Notes: generated by a model from the letters alone, not told the origin. 64,000 nucleotides of DNA from Aporrectodea caliginosa (GCA_020284085.1 JACEVL010000339.1:259501-323500); one strand, 5' to 3'; shown: positions 12,753 to 24,222, counted from the first letter of the stretch. Translations and numbers: made by a program.

Positions 12753-13046
12753 ACTGTTTTGGTAGACTTGAATCTAGGAAACTTATTTTATGCTGATACA
12801 GATCTAAAAAATTCTGACCAATTTTAAATGCAAAGCTTGCTGTCAATAAAACGATTTAATATTTTTAAACGTCGTGGCGATCAAGATTGTATACCTTTGT
12901 TTTACAGTAGGACTGCACATGTCACATCGAACAGTGAGACAACTGCAAATATGCGTTATGAGGATATAGAGACAACTCGAAGGCAGGCGAATCCAGACGA
13001 TACCTACACTGAACTCCAACTGCAACCAGTTTATGAAGTCTGTTGA
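3649..13046 (+). CDS. receptor gene 1: type I double-CTLD receptor with ITAM-like tail
   Basis: Predicted cell-surface receptor of 390 aa. Exons: 3649-3709 signal peptide; 6066-6356 and 8153-8269 CTLD-A; 9399-9644 and 10069-10212 CTLD-B; 10731-10766 and 12170-12223 stalk; 12524-12608 transmembrane; 12908-13046 tail. All junctions are GT-AG and stay in frame (phase 1, last intron phase 2). CTLD-A shows ETC, LCYF, WQLC, WTWVDG and ends in YICQY. CTLD-B shows [18 protein letters not shown] and VVCQ. The TM exon reads ISVVIVGICTIVISN.. with a central Asn, then basic RK. The tail has YEDI (Tyr at 12957) and YTEL (Tyr at 13005) exactly 12 residues apart, which fits the ITAM consensus, plus a third Tyr in QPVYEV. 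Several N-glycosylation sites (NAT, NYT, NWT) sit in CTLD-A. The ligand is unknown. An additional 57-nt exon at 8459-8515 is possible. Confidence 0.87.
4275..5700 (-). pseudogene. decayed transposon-like coiled-coil ORF in gene 1 intron 1
   Basis: Two overlapping antisense frames (5012-4602, then 4764-4315) read as one protein broken by a frameshift near 4760. The N-terminal half repeats GQNxL/RLTDVT units and the next part repeats QSELSR units, a coiled-coil-like pattern. The C-terminus is basic and Pro-rich with RRSTRLKDRPQPDY, a type seen near the ends of retroelement proteins. The family is not identified. Downstream of its stop (4275-4322) lies a motif of about 46 bp that recurs at 6588-6633, which supports a mobile origin. 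About 5210-5300 holds a short tandem GGCGGAGACGACGACAGAGAG duplication upstream of the frame. Confidence 0.45.
6588..6633. repeat. second copy of the 4275-4322 element end
   Basis: CAGAATTG.TTTGTAAGTA and the following AATAGGTATAT..TTTATTACTCCAC match 4275-4322 almost exactly. It lies in gene 1 intron 2. Confidence 0.7.
6758..7165 (-). pseudogene. LINE 3' end fragment, antisense in gene 1 intron 2
   Basis: Two antisense frames joined by a frameshift. The first reads ..MLYSSPAWWGFANEGER.., the second ..EVLFAAIL..HVLHHLLLPK..YSLRTRSHNLDIPR... These are typical of the region after the reverse-transcriptase domain in animal non-LTR elements (SPAWWGF, N-L-R-x-R-x-H). The same family recurs on the + strand at about 46660-47240. 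It is 5' truncated and inactive. Confidence 0.7.
7195..7290. repeat. dispersed repeat family C copy
   Basis: A segment of about 95 bp (GCGCTGGTGAATAAGCTGGT ... CGCTTTAGACGTTTGG ... GATTACGATTACG). Related copies lie at about 19900-19980, 24541-24630, 27785-27900, 33995-34075 and 44165-44235, in both orientations. Several end in ATTACG/ATTACA units. I read it as a SINE family; the class is unassigned. Confidence 0.6.
7395..8045. repeat. inverted pair of SINE-like repeats
   Basis: Two copies of one SINE-like family lie about 400 bp apart in opposite orientation: 7395-7512 (minus) and 7922-8040 (plus). They match over roughly 120 bp, including CTGGTGATCAGTACACTAAG on one side and its complement on the other. 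A transcript through intron 2 of gene 1 could fold here. A shorter dispersed repeat ending in GGCGCTTTAGACGTTTGGAG lies just upstream (about 7195-7290). Confidence 0.75.
8459..8515 (+). CDS. possible extra linker exon of gene 1 between CTLD-A and CTLD-B
   Basis: The segment follows a good acceptor (TATTACAG) and ends at AG|GTATTT. It is 57 nt, phase 1 on both sides and open, and would insert a 19-residue acidic linker starting VNELKCYEEV with one Cys. No counterpart was found in genes 2-7, so it may be an optional exon or chance. The gene stays in frame with or without it. Confidence 0.4.
9769..9803. repeat. (GT)n microsatellite in gene 1 intron
   Basis: A dinucleotide run with one interruption, between the two CTLD-B exons. 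Confidence 0.9.
10985..11240 (+). pseudogene. LINE reverse-transcriptase C-terminal fragment
   Basis: Broken frames resemble the end of CR1/Jockey-type LINEs, with a PRxxTK..S-I-K..GPPL.DSLPPN-like pattern, then a FKxQLKNYLL-like end before AT-rich DNA. It is interrupted by stops. It lies in the long intron between stalk exons of gene 1. Confidence 0.55.
12681..12749. repeat. (AT)n microsatellite in gene 1 last intron
   Basis: A pure AT dinucleotide run of nearly 70 bp between the TM exon and the tail exon. Confidence 0.95.
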
Positions 13047-13971
13047 AGCGGAAATTGATGACCACATTCAACTGAATTTAACTATAGTTCATGCCGTCAC
13101 ATAACATACTTTATTTTAGCAATGTTCACGTATTGGTAAACGTTTAGTCTTCGATGAACTTTGACATTTTAGACTATATGCCATAGGTAGCGCTTTAATA
13201 CGATCATTAGAGTACTGTATTAAATTTACAAATACTTAAATACCGGTAATTGTATACAGGGTTTAGGTTTTACTATAATCCAGCATCGTGATCATGTAGT
13301 TTATTTAACTGTAGCCTACACAGTATAGTAAACGGTTATCATTAATTTTGTGAGAAATAACTGTTATAACAGTCTTGGGTGTTGGAAGCTGCGCTTGGCA
13401 ATGGCGCGCTTGATGTTGATGGTATAGATTCATATAGCCTACGTGTGCGTGAGTTTTTGCCTGTGGTTGTGTTGGTTGTACGCGCTGTTTTAGTTATTCA
13501 TAAACTTAAATGCTGAACTGCCCATTCTATGAGACATCAAGGAGAGTTCGTCTTTATCGGTCGGGGAAAGTGTCTTCTCGACAGAATGCATAAGCGATTG
13601 TTCGAATTTCTCTCAATGAACGGAAAGCGATGCCTGTGTTTTTCTGGGCGGACAGAGATAGTTGACGAGTAGCTCAACACTGGACATGGAAAGGGAGAAT
13701 GGAGAGACCGATGGCCGCTGTTCGGCAGGACATGCGAATTTATGTGAAAGGAGTTTGGGTCAAGAAGATTGATGCAACGCAATACAGGCTGATCCTTTGC
13801 CTTGTCTCTTTGGCGGCAGTCGGTTGATGGCAGGCATTTCGCAAATGGCGAAGAGCTGAGCATCTGAGCATTCGGTTGACGAGTCATCCAAGTCCGAGAC
13901 CAGGGTGTTACTTCTTTACCTTTTCCCCCTGTGTGATGCCATGACTGCATTGGCAGCTTTTGCGATTTGGT
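13047..13971. other. intergenic region after gene 1
   Basis: Presumed 3' UTR and spacer. I see no clear AATAAA close to the stop. The antisense frame at 13537-14013 crosses the edge of the next transposon and shows no family features, so I do not call it a gene. The 8-bp duplication GATTTGGT closes this stretch at 13964-13971. Confidence 0.4.
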
Positions 13972-15425
13972 CAGTGGCGTAGCAATGGGTTGTGCAGGTT
14001 GTGCAATGCACAAGGGCCCATGGCGATCACGGGCCCCCCGGCGCTCAAGGGCCCCGGCGGTTAAGGGCCCCCGGTGGTCGTATACGGTCAGAGCGGCTTT
14101 CCTATCAGAATGTAATCAAATCAACTTGACCAAGTCTAAATCTATATGTACAGCGTACGCACTCAGGTTTTATTTGCATTAGCAGAGACTGAAGTCTGAA
14201 TGCCCAAATGCGTGATTTAGTAGGCTAAACAACCGGTATGCCATAGCAAAAATCTTTTAGTGTCCTATCTTTAATCTTTGGCCAGCAGTTTGATGTCATG
14301 TCCTAATAATTTACATATGGGTTTTTGTTCATTTGTTGATATTTTCCACTGCGGCACTACACAGTATGGACATTGGACAATTACAAAAATTCTGGAAGCA
14401 ACCCATGGCATCTCAAAACTATACAATCTCCGCAGTGCGACCTGAGTAAAGCAAGTGATCTGATCAAGGCATCGCATGAGAAATTTCAGAGCATGCGGAA
14501 TGAGTACGATTCTATCCGCGATAGGCCTACTGCTGTAAGTCTGGCAAAATCTTGAGGCATTAAAGATCATTTTAAAGACCAGCGTTTAAAGAAGGCAAAA
14601 CGACTATTATTTTGATTAAATGTGTCACGACGAATCGCCTTCGTCAACTGAGAAACGTTTAAGAGTGTTTTTGGCTACAGTGAATAGAGCATGAATGTGG
14701 ACAAATCAAACAGCGATTTTGTCAGCCTTAGTTCCTTGGCTGCAAAGTTCAGCGCGCTCTTGCCTTCGACATTCTTAGATGCCTCTGACGACGAATTGTA
14801 TGCAGCAGCCGAACTGTTAGCTAAAGGGTATGATACCGACATTTCGCTATCTTTTCCAGGCTCCAGCTCAGCTGTTGTAATTTAGCTCAAGCTTTCGTTC
14901 GAAGTTGACAACGAAGTCAACCATCTTCGAAATTGCACAACAGTTACTGTTACTCGAAGACTATTATGTTCTTTCGTCTACATTCAGTGATGTCTTCACT
15001 ACCTACATGTTGCTGCTGACTTTAACTGTGACTGTTGCAACATGTGAAAGATCATATTCAAAGCTGAAGCTCATCAAAAAATATTTACGAAGTACCATGT
15101 CAGAAGAGCGGCTGAGCGACCTGGCAATGTTGTCAATAGAAAATGAATATGCCAAAAAGCTTGATACTTCAAAAGTGGTGGATATTTTTGCGCAAGAGAA
15201 AGCGCGCAAACGACCGTTTTAACTTTTAGTAAGCTATTATTCCTCTTCTTAGATTACCGTAGAATTTAGACTTGTCCAATTTGATTATCTGACCTTTTAT
15301 GTTGTATGCAACATCGTTTTTTGCACAGCGTTTTTGTTTGAAATTGAATGGAGGAGGGGAGGGGTTCAAGGGGCCCACCACCAAAGCTCTGCACAAGGGC
15401 CCCCAAAATCCTTGCTACGCCACTG
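13972..15425 (+). mobile_element. decayed hAT DNA transposon (ZMYM1/TTF-type)
   Basis: An exact 8-bp duplication GATTTGGT (13964-13971 and 15426-15433) flanks inverted ends CAGTGGCGTAGCA..TGCTACGCCACTG type. The ends begin CAGTGGCGTAGCAATGGG and finish CCTTGCTACGCCACTG. Subterminal CAAGGGCCC units occur at both ends. Inside are pieces of a transposase on the + strand: about 14373-14555, 14691-14885 and 14905-15222. The last contains ATCERSYSKLKLIKKYLRST followed by SEERLSDLAMLSIE, the conserved hAT C-terminal dimerisation region. The reading frames are broken and most of the N-terminus is missing, so it is inactive. Confidence 0.88.
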
Positions 15426-15433
15426 GATTTGGT

Positions 15434-17250
15434 GTGGCCCTGATTTTAATGTTTGAGTCTTGAACTAACACAAGCCCGTAAAATCAGACATCCCAGGCAT
15501 GAGCCGGATATGGATTTTTGAAAGTAGAGTTGTGTAACACCTTTACCAATCTAAATTGCCTATCTAGTGACCTAGATAAAGATGATTTTTCAACATATTA
15601 TTACAAACACACGTATGGAACGAATCCGAGGTTATTGTTTTATTTCTGCCAATGTCACTTACTATCAGAGTTATTCGCCGATAGAGTTCACATGCTCAAA
15701 TCGTTAATGTACAAAAACATTTGCAAAATATAATTATTATTTTAAATAAACATGTGCATAGCAGTTCGCTGTCAGACACTGGCGCAATCTGACGATGGCT
15801 GCAAAATGAAAAGATACGACCAAGCACAAATGCACTCTAGAAACACTTTAACACTGTTTCATTGAGTTGTTTACATAGGTCGTCTTTAAAAATTTCAATG
15901 CATCATTTAGTTAAGAACATTATTGAGCTGCTGAACCTTGTTTACTTTTCATCTGAATAACCAGCCATAATTGAATTTAGTTAAAAAAGAGTGACCCCAA
16001 TTAAGCGGGGCTTGTGCACCTTTTGGGTCTTCCCTGTTCCCTAGCCTATGCACCGATATGTAATAGTCAAGTTATTATTTATTGTTAAATACATTGTGCT
16101 TCTGGGAAATAAAAGTTTGTCAGTTGTCAGTTAGAATAACTAAATAAACGTAAGTATGATCAAAATACAGACGTAATTTCGATTGTTTTCGTGGATTATG
16201 TGTAGCAAGAAAGTCTTCAATTTCACGCACAATTGCTATATATGTCTTGTCTGTAGATTGCGTTGCTTAATAATTCCACAAAACAATTATGTAACAGAAT
16301 CAATCAATCAATCAATCAATCAATTCTTTTATTTTGAACCAGCAATAGAATTCACAGTGTAATGCAGTAACATGAATAACTTGTTATGGTTTCAAAAAAG
16401 GAGTCCCTGAAGGGATCATCAGATCCCGCTAAATAGGGACACCTAATTACGAAGACATGTTGCATAAAAAGTGATGGTAGCAAATCATGTTCTTAAATAG
16501 CTGGATGAGTAGAATCCACAAAAGTACTGAGTTCCATATAATATTATACTAAATAAACCTTAACTAACTTAACTACTTCAAAAATCACATGAAAACAAAA
16601 GATCTAAGAGGAAACACCTTCATCAAATGACCGTTCGTTATGTCCTTCATCAATTATATTATTACAGCAGGATGCGTGATGTATTTAAGAGTAGGCCTAC
16701 TGCACTGCATGTAAGTTTATATCATTATAAACCTTAACTATATCATTATAAACCTTATCTAACAATCGCAAGAAAGGAAAAAAAGACAAGAAAAACACTT
16801 CATTTAGGAAAATACTATTAATTAACCTTCGTAACAAGATGGGTGCGCCAGGTTCACACAAACACCGAAAAGCAAAGTGAGCACATAAACATACAAAGGG
16901 GCTGACACACCCACACACCCACACAGACATACAAAAACAGAAACACATCGATGAATTATAAATTAACAGGAAGATGGGATCATGGGAGTGTCACGTAAAT
17001 TTGACAGCGTACAGGCTAATTTATGTAAGTTTGGCCAAGGTACCCTATTAACAGAATTAGTGGAAAACCCATATAACTATTTTTAAATGTTAGGCTAATG
17101 CTATGCCCCGTTGCAAACGAGCTGACCTGAGAACGTGAGAACAGCCTAATAACCGAATTACTTGGAAGCCGGATATTTGGGGTCTACGTTAAAGCTATTA
17201 TATCAGAACTATTGAAACATTTACTACATCGCTAGCAAAAAAAGACACCG
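15434..17250. other. intergenic region between genes 1 and 2
   Basis: No gene recognised. There is an (AATC)n run at 16299-16323 and a possible SINE or LINE tail around 15985-16130 (GAGTGACCCCAATTAAGCGG ... AATAAAAGTTTGTCAGTTG). Short frames here have no domain features. Confidence 0.4.
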
Positions 17251-17350
17251 AATCCAACAGTAATCGTCCTAGTAACTTGTATTTCGGGTTCTGATTTTCG
17301 CTTCTGTCTTTTGAGACAATTTCTTTAACGACGGTCAACAGATAAGAGCC

Positions 17351-20300
17351 ATGTCTTCAATCAAACGAAGTAGATCTAAGAGATTGGATTTTGTTGTGCT
17401 TATAGTGTTCGGTGAGTAGACCTATACATTGTTCCTCGACCAATGAACCGGGCTGAACGCCTTCCTGTCTTACATACAGAATACGGTAATTACCCATGCT
17501 ACCCATAAGGGGACGAAATGTGCGCTGAGTGATTAATGCCAACATTCTGTTAGCCTGAATATCGTAGGTCTACAGCTGCGAAGCCTACGGTTTAGGTATT
17601 CGAAAACACTGATTCCGCATCTATTAGCTCCCAATTTGTCATCCATTTGGCCATGTGAACATCCTTTTAGGTTCAGGTTTTATAAAGGGCACACATCTAA
17701 GACGAAAATAGTCTTGTCCTGTAACGATAAAATTGCTGAATGCATAGCCATATCTCGATGGTTGTAGGCTATGTTTTCAAGTTAATCTCTGATATGTGAG
17801 ACTGACTTTTAAATGAATTTAAAGTCCATTGGTTAGTTATGCTGTTCCAGATTTATTTAGGAATTTATATGAGTTTCTGTAGGATTTTTCAGTTTCCAAG
17901 TTAGCCAAGTCTCAACGCATTCGTTTAACTAAACTAAATACCAAAATTATTTTGTTTTAAAAATCACGGTCACTGATCTCTCAAGATATCTGTCGTTTCG
18001 TTCAATTAATGATATTTTGTGTTACTGTATATATCGTAAGATTTCGCCCTAATCAACATCACCTGGTCATACGAAAAGAAGTGCGTGAATGTGAAGAACC
18101 AGACGGTCTGTTACTTGATCGGCGATGAGGCAGAGATGGACTGGGACTCCGCCTGGCAATTGTGCAATTCCAGAAGCTCAACCCTGCCTGATATTCGCAA
18201 CAGAAATGAACAAGACGTTTTCGCCAAATTTCTTAATGAACATATGTCCGGCTCTATTGTATGGACATCCGGAAAAAACTATACGTACGACAATTGGACA
18301 TGGGTAGATGGGCGACGATATTCAGGTCGAGGTAGAACTGGTTCTTAGATTTAGTTTTCTGAATATCCAAACATGTTCTAACATCCTTTCTGTTCATCGG
18401 AGCAAAATTCTAAATTTGATCAATGTTATCGTATTTGCTATTTAATAAGGAAACTTCTATATGCGCTGCGAGTCGATAAAGGTATGAGATTATCACCGGA
18501 AATGTTTCTGCAATCACTGGCGTTATATAATATGTGGGTATATACATACATATATATAATTATATGCTCCCATCGAGCGTGTTTACTCTTATACCTACAC
18601 GTGGTTATATATACGTATGATAATGATTACCTTATGTTTCCATAATTGTCTATGATTATATAAGGAATGTTAATTCAACTTACTTTTAAGATGCTGATTA
18701 CCTATCGAGACTTAATGAAAGATATCAACCCGTTCTTGATTTCGATTTGCGCATTCGAGACATGGAAAATCCGGGATATCCTCTCCAATACGTCTGTCAA
18801 TATTCAAGTAAGAGATCATTCGCCAACAGTGTACTCTTTTAGCCAAACGTATCAATTCGTCTAATAACAGTTTGAGCATAAGCAGAAGAATGCATAAAGT
18901 CATAATCTCTGCCAAAACGTTCATGACCAGTGTGACATTCTTCGTTTGGCATCATCCTTTTCCGATATGACAGTTTCGGATGTGGGTAACACGAGGAGCA
19001 AGAATGTTGATTCATTCGTTCATTCATTCCGTGAATTTACATAGCGCCTCTTCAAGAGCCCTACTCAGACGCGCTCCCAGCCCAGCCACAGCTAAAACAA
19101 GTGTGATTTGAGGGACTTATAAAAGCAGGCTAGTTTAATGTTGCCATATAGGTCCTACGGATTATAAAAGGATTGAATTGGATGTCATGTACAAGTCACC
19201 GGGATAAGCAACTTCTGTCCGCTGATAATGATGTTGAAATTATAAACTTTAACTAAACATAATTATGCGAGAACAGAAAATGCATTTGACGCAGTGAATT
19301 AAATCTGACACGAAATTCGCTCCATTTATTCGTATCACCCACCGATCTGAAATCTGCTTTCTTGTGATGCAACGAAATGTGGATCTAACCACATCAAATT
19401 GGAAAGATGATCTGGTGAACTCTATTAAGTAAGGCTGAAACATTCTAAAGTCTAAGATGACATAAGTGCGTCTGAGGAATTCTATGACTTTTCGCACCGA
19501 TAACTTCGTTGTTAAATGTGTAAGATATTTCGTTTATAGAAAGACATTTTGTTTATTTTTTCAATGCCTCACTGAAGTCATTTACATTAAACAAATTTTG
19601 AATGGTTTAGGATCCTTGTTCAACAACTTCAAGGACGCACTAAACATAAGGAACGGATGTATCAAATTAACTGGCGACGAACGATCCTGGTATGATGGAA
19701 GGAATCAATGTCTTTTTAATGGTGGAGACTTGGTAGTAGTGCAGGATGATTCTTACCTAAAGATTCTCAAAGGTTATGCACTCTATTTCTGGACTGGATT
19801 GAGAAAAACGTCTTGGCGTTGGAATTTGAATAAAAATGGTTGGTTTTACATTTTAATTTAATTTTTTTATATTAAAAATCATCTTTTGAGAAAACTGTGA
19901 CCGTAATCGTAAACACAAAATTTCTAAGGCGCTACACTAAAGCTAAACGCAAGGAACCAACTTATTCACGAGCGCCACCTGTTGTCAGAATGGTCAAGAG
20001 GAGAACCGAGTCTAGTTGCCATAGAGACCAGAAAAAGGAGGCGTAGGAGCTGGAAAGGAGGTTTCAATGAGGACGAGAAAGCCTGGAAGGGATTGGACTG
20101 ACCATGATAGGAATTCCTGAGCTGGTGGGACTTTATTTTGAAGTGGAAAGCCCGTGCAGGGATAATGTGTATAAGCCTGAGACTGATAATGGTGCGTCAG
20201 CGGCGATTTTGGCGAAGGAGCTGAGAATTTACGGAGCTTAGAGGAAAGATTATTTATTTTTTTAAATTGACCAAACATTTTAGCTATCTGAAGTCGTTAT

Positions 20301-23300
20301 TGATAAAGAGATAAGATTGCCAATCACTCATACTTTCCTGTAGCAGAAACACCTTGAAGAATAGCGACTCATAGCCGTTGGATGCTGTATCTGAGTTTCC
20401 GCCTACATTTATCCACAAAAACATGACAAAGACATCCTATACAGTTAGATTTTCTATGCGTGAGGACAATTCAATTCACCGGAGCTCAATCAACAACAAA
20501 TATATCGGCAGGGGTATAGTAATCGACATCAATTCAAGTCGAGATCCAGAGGTCAAACTGGTAGACACCTGCGACCACGGTTGATGCTTTGTGCATTTGA
20601 TATTGGCGCGATAGAAGTTACAAAGTAATAATAAAACAGTCAGGCGGTTACGCTATTTGGTCTTTATTCCCGATGCGTCTAGACATCTTATGAAAAAAAC
20701 AATGTCTGTTGAGTCTATTCGGTTATTGATTTTGACAGCTGGTGAAGAAGATGAAATTAAATACACCAACTGGTCTGACGATTGGAATCCATTAACCGGA
20801 AACTGTATTTCGATCAATGCATCGAGTGGTAAATGGAAGGCAATCGGATGCTCGGAAAAACGAAAGGTCGTTTGTCAGAGAGGTCAGCATTACCAGTTTC
20901 TGTGCTACTATTGGTTAAAATGGAACTACATTAGAGCTACATATTCACTTCTAGGAACTCCTTTTGATTTTATAATTTATTGATTATAATGTGTTGATTG
21001 ACCTTTTGTCATATCAATGTAATGAGTGAGCGTAGCTTGTGAAAAATTGTCGAATCAATACACTGCTTTGAATTCACTAATACGATCAGTTTGATGCTGG
21101 CTTTGCAGCAGTTAATAGTTGAATCAGCAATGAAATGCCGTTGCTTCATGTGACAAACACGCCAATGTCTCAGAAAAATATTTATACTTTAAATCATGTG
21201 TCAAATAAATGGTAGGCCTAATGGTTATGAGAAAAAGTCTACTTATAATAAAAATAATAATAATAATGACAATCCTGTAATTAGTCGCCCTAAACAGACT
21301 TCATTGTTCATAAATTAATTAAATGCTTTAAAAATAATTTTGTGATCATGTGTCATATATTTAGACGTTTCTCTTCTTCAAGATTTCGTCAACAGAACCT
21401 CACCAGAATTCAGCAGTTGTAAGTAAACGATAACGTTCTGGAATTTGATCAATTTTATTGGTTGAAGTTGCTATTGCGTCGTAATAATATTGCAGACCAT
21501 CGTCGCTCAAATTCAGCTGTATCTTAGTCGCCTCTGAGTAGGTCATCTTGGAGGGGCGCTATATAATATTATGTCCTCTGAATGAATCAATGAATGAATC
21601 AATGAATGAGACCTTTCTTCCTAACCCTAACCCATAAGCAAGGTCCATCACCATCGACATTTGTACCTTAAGAGGGACAGTCAGGCCACGGTGAACAAGG
21701 TAGGGTAATATAAGAATTCTCTTACTACACGCCTTTTATATAGGCTTCAGTACCAGGAGGCGTGGTCCCCATGTGCTAACGGGTCTTTCGGCGAGAATGT
21801 GTCAACAACTAGCCAACAACCAAGAAAGTATTGAGTACGGTTTACAAGGCTTCACCGGGAAGAGGTCAACGGACACAGGAGGAAGGAAATCGTGTCATTA
21901 GCCCGAAGCCCAGCCAATACAACATCAGCAAACGAATATCTAGTTATAAAGCCTATTAAAATAGATTGTGATATCTTCTCGGGGACATTTGTCTACAAAA
22001 GTTAGGTTTTTTATTTTAAAAAACATATTCTAAATCATGCAGGCTCCATTTTATCTATTCATAATTATAAGTATGAAATTGAACATTCTGTTATGAGCAA
22101 CGGATCAGGAATAAATAAGAGATCCAAAACCGCGTCTTAATATAAGCTGTGAATGTCACTTAGGCTGTATCAGGACTAGTACACTGGATTCTAATATATG
22201 TTCCATTACTAATTACAAGTTTTTACCAAAACATTGTAACCAACTGAGCTGGTTGATCCGTAGAAGAAAAACTGATAGCTCGACGGAGACTTGTAGATAA
22301 AAACAATGATCGAATTTCAGTAGTACCAAGGCCCAGAGACCTAATTAAGTTATTCAATGAATCGCTGCCTGACATAAATTGTGTGTCTATTGATTGGCAG
22401 GTGAAGTTCTTTTGTCGGTTTCTGTTCAGCGAGAATCTCAATCAGTGAGCTATGCAACGTGTGAGTAATTATATATTCACCGATTTATATTGTACAATGT
22501 TAATAATTCTTCTTATCCTCTCAATGACATACTTATTCCATTAATTCTCTCAGTAATTCTGATAGCCCTCTTGTGGTATTATTATTAAAAATCCTATTAT
22601 TCCTCTAAATAATTCTGATAATTCTCTTATGACATTATTGTAAATAATTCTGCGATTCATATTACTGACGTGATGCATTTATGCCGACCTGCTGCATTTT
22701 TAATTTGCCTGTCCAAACATCTTTTAGTGCTGAGATAAACTTACTGGGAATCAATGCAATTGAAAAATCCTTGATCAAGTAATACCTTATAAGTTGGAAG
22801 CGAACTTTAGGCTTTCTACTCCTTTTTCATTTTCTCTATCTACATTTTTACATGCAATTTTACGCATTTAACCTATAATAAGTGAAACTGGTTTATAAAT
22901 AGCAAAAGTTTCTTCAACTGTTTTACTGTTCAATGCTTTGTTATTTGCAGTTATGTCTGTGGTGATGGTGGGCATATGTGTAATCATCATCTCGAATGTC
23001 ATCGTTGCATTAGTTGTCCGAAAGGTTGTCCATCGGTAGGTCAATTTTAACGTCAGTTACTGACAGTTAGCATTAGTATTTTTGGAAGAAAAAATCATAG
23101 AGTTTAGAGTTTTTAATTCACTATATATATATATATAATATTATATTGATATTATGTATTTTCGTAAATGGATTGCTTGCATTGATAAAAGAATTATTGC
23201 ACCAAGCAAAGATAGAGATCTAATAAAACTCTGGTTTTAATAAGAATTTTTTTACAATAAGATAATTGTAGGAATATAAATTGTGCAAATAAATACGTTT

Positions 23301-23473
23301 TAGTTCTCATTGTTTACAGTAGGACCACACATGTCGCAAGGCGGAGTGAGACAACAGTTGATAGGAGATATCAGGATTTGGAGACGACTCGAAGACAGGC
23401 GAATCCAGACAATACATACGCTGAACTCCAACTGCAACCTGTTTATGACGAAGTCTGTCGACGCGGAAATTGA
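17351..23473 (+). CDS. receptor gene 2: type I double-CTLD receptor with ITAM-like tail
   Basis: Predicted 389-aa receptor, paralogue of gene 1. Exons: 17351-17411 signal; 18041-18331 and 18691-18807 CTLD-A; 19611-19838 and 20739-20882 CTLD-B; 21383-21418 and 22407-22460 stalk; 22951-23035 TM; 23320-23473 tail. Exons 2, 3, 5, 6, 7 and 8 have the same lengths as in gene 1. A CAG acceptor at 22400 would lengthen exon 7 by two codons and is also in frame. CTLD-B exon 4 has Phe where other copies have the first Cys (GSLFNNF against GSLCSHF), so one disulfide partner is probably missing. The TM reads SVVMVGICVIIISNVIVALVV. The tail holds YQDL-x12-YAEL plus VYDEV. AATAAA at 23578-23583 is a likely polyadenylation signal. 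Confidence 0.87.
20000..20290. other. intron segment of gene 2, unclassified
   Basis: GC-richer DNA within the intron between the CTLD-B exons, with one antisense frame (20278-20012) that is Pro/Ser-rich and lacks known motifs. A family-C repeat copy lies just before it (about 19900-19980), and a copy of the SINE family with the TGCATTAGACACCGG core lies at about 20560-20625. Confidence 0.35.
21520..21606 (+). repeat. SINE/LINE 3' tail with (TGAA)n
   Basis: CGCCTCTGAGTAGGTCATCT, then GGAGGGGCGCTATATAA, then TGAATGAATCAATGAATG. The same 3' end terminates repeats at 51965-52042 and 60108-60182, and on the minus strand at about 19015-19090. Confidence 0.65.
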
Positions 23474-23577
23474 TGACCATAGTCATTGAGCTTAACTAAA
23501 GCTCATTCCAATACATAGCATATTTTCTGTATATCATTTTACGCAATTTTTACTTATTAGGTAACTTCTGGTTATTC

Positions 23578-23583
23578 AATAAA
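23578..23583 (+). terminator. polyadenylation signal of gene 2
   Basis: AATAAA about 105 bp after the stop codon. This is a canonical hexamer in an AT-rich 3' region. Confidence 0.5.
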
Positions 23584-24222
23584 CTTTATCATCATCTGAC
23601 AAGCGTGACAGCGCTTTATGAGCAACAATAAGATACTATTCTAATTGCAGAGATATCTTTATCACTAGACATTCTTAGGATATGCTGGCGCCATATTGAA
23701 TAATCCGATGCCCTGGGATTAGCTCTTAGATAGCGCTTTTGAAAATTCTGGATAAGATTACGATTCGACTAGTGCAGCACATGGCTTAGGTCCCACTTAC
23801 TTACTTACTTGTTTTCACGGATTGCTCAATGAATACGTGCATCACGGCTTAATTTAGCCGCTTGTCTTGTAAAGTTTATTGCTAGCTTGCGAACGCGGTC
23901 CTTCAATCAAGGCATCAAAACGAATCACTGGATACCTGTCGGTTATATAGCAATTTATCTGTCTAAACCGAATGCGAAGTCGACCAACTGTTAGGAGAGC
24001 GATTCCTCTATGTTTTCTGAACGGACATTTTACCTTTTTACGCAATAGCACGTAACCTTTTGTGAAACCAGTATGAACAGGAAGACGGATGTACATGTAG
24101 CGCAAGAGGGTCGACGACATGGTACGTATGTTTAATGGTAGACAATTAGGAGACGATGGAAATATGCACGAGAAAACACTTTAAGACCGCATCGTAGTAC
24201 AGAAGCGCGGGGCCAACCATCA

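Noticed and set aside
13537..14013. 158-aa antisense frame
   Set aside because: It crosses the target duplication and the end of a hAT element; no domain features.
16299..16323. Possible CRISPR-like or direct-repeat array
   Set aside because: Simple AATC repeats without spacers; the genome is eukaryotic.
17357..17545. Antisense frame over gene 2 exon 1
   Set aside because: Shadow of the signal exon and its intron.
22401..22406. Upstream CAG acceptor for gene 2 exon 7
   Set aside because: It is in frame and possible, but homologous exons start at the GAAG acceptor six bases later; kept only as an alternative.
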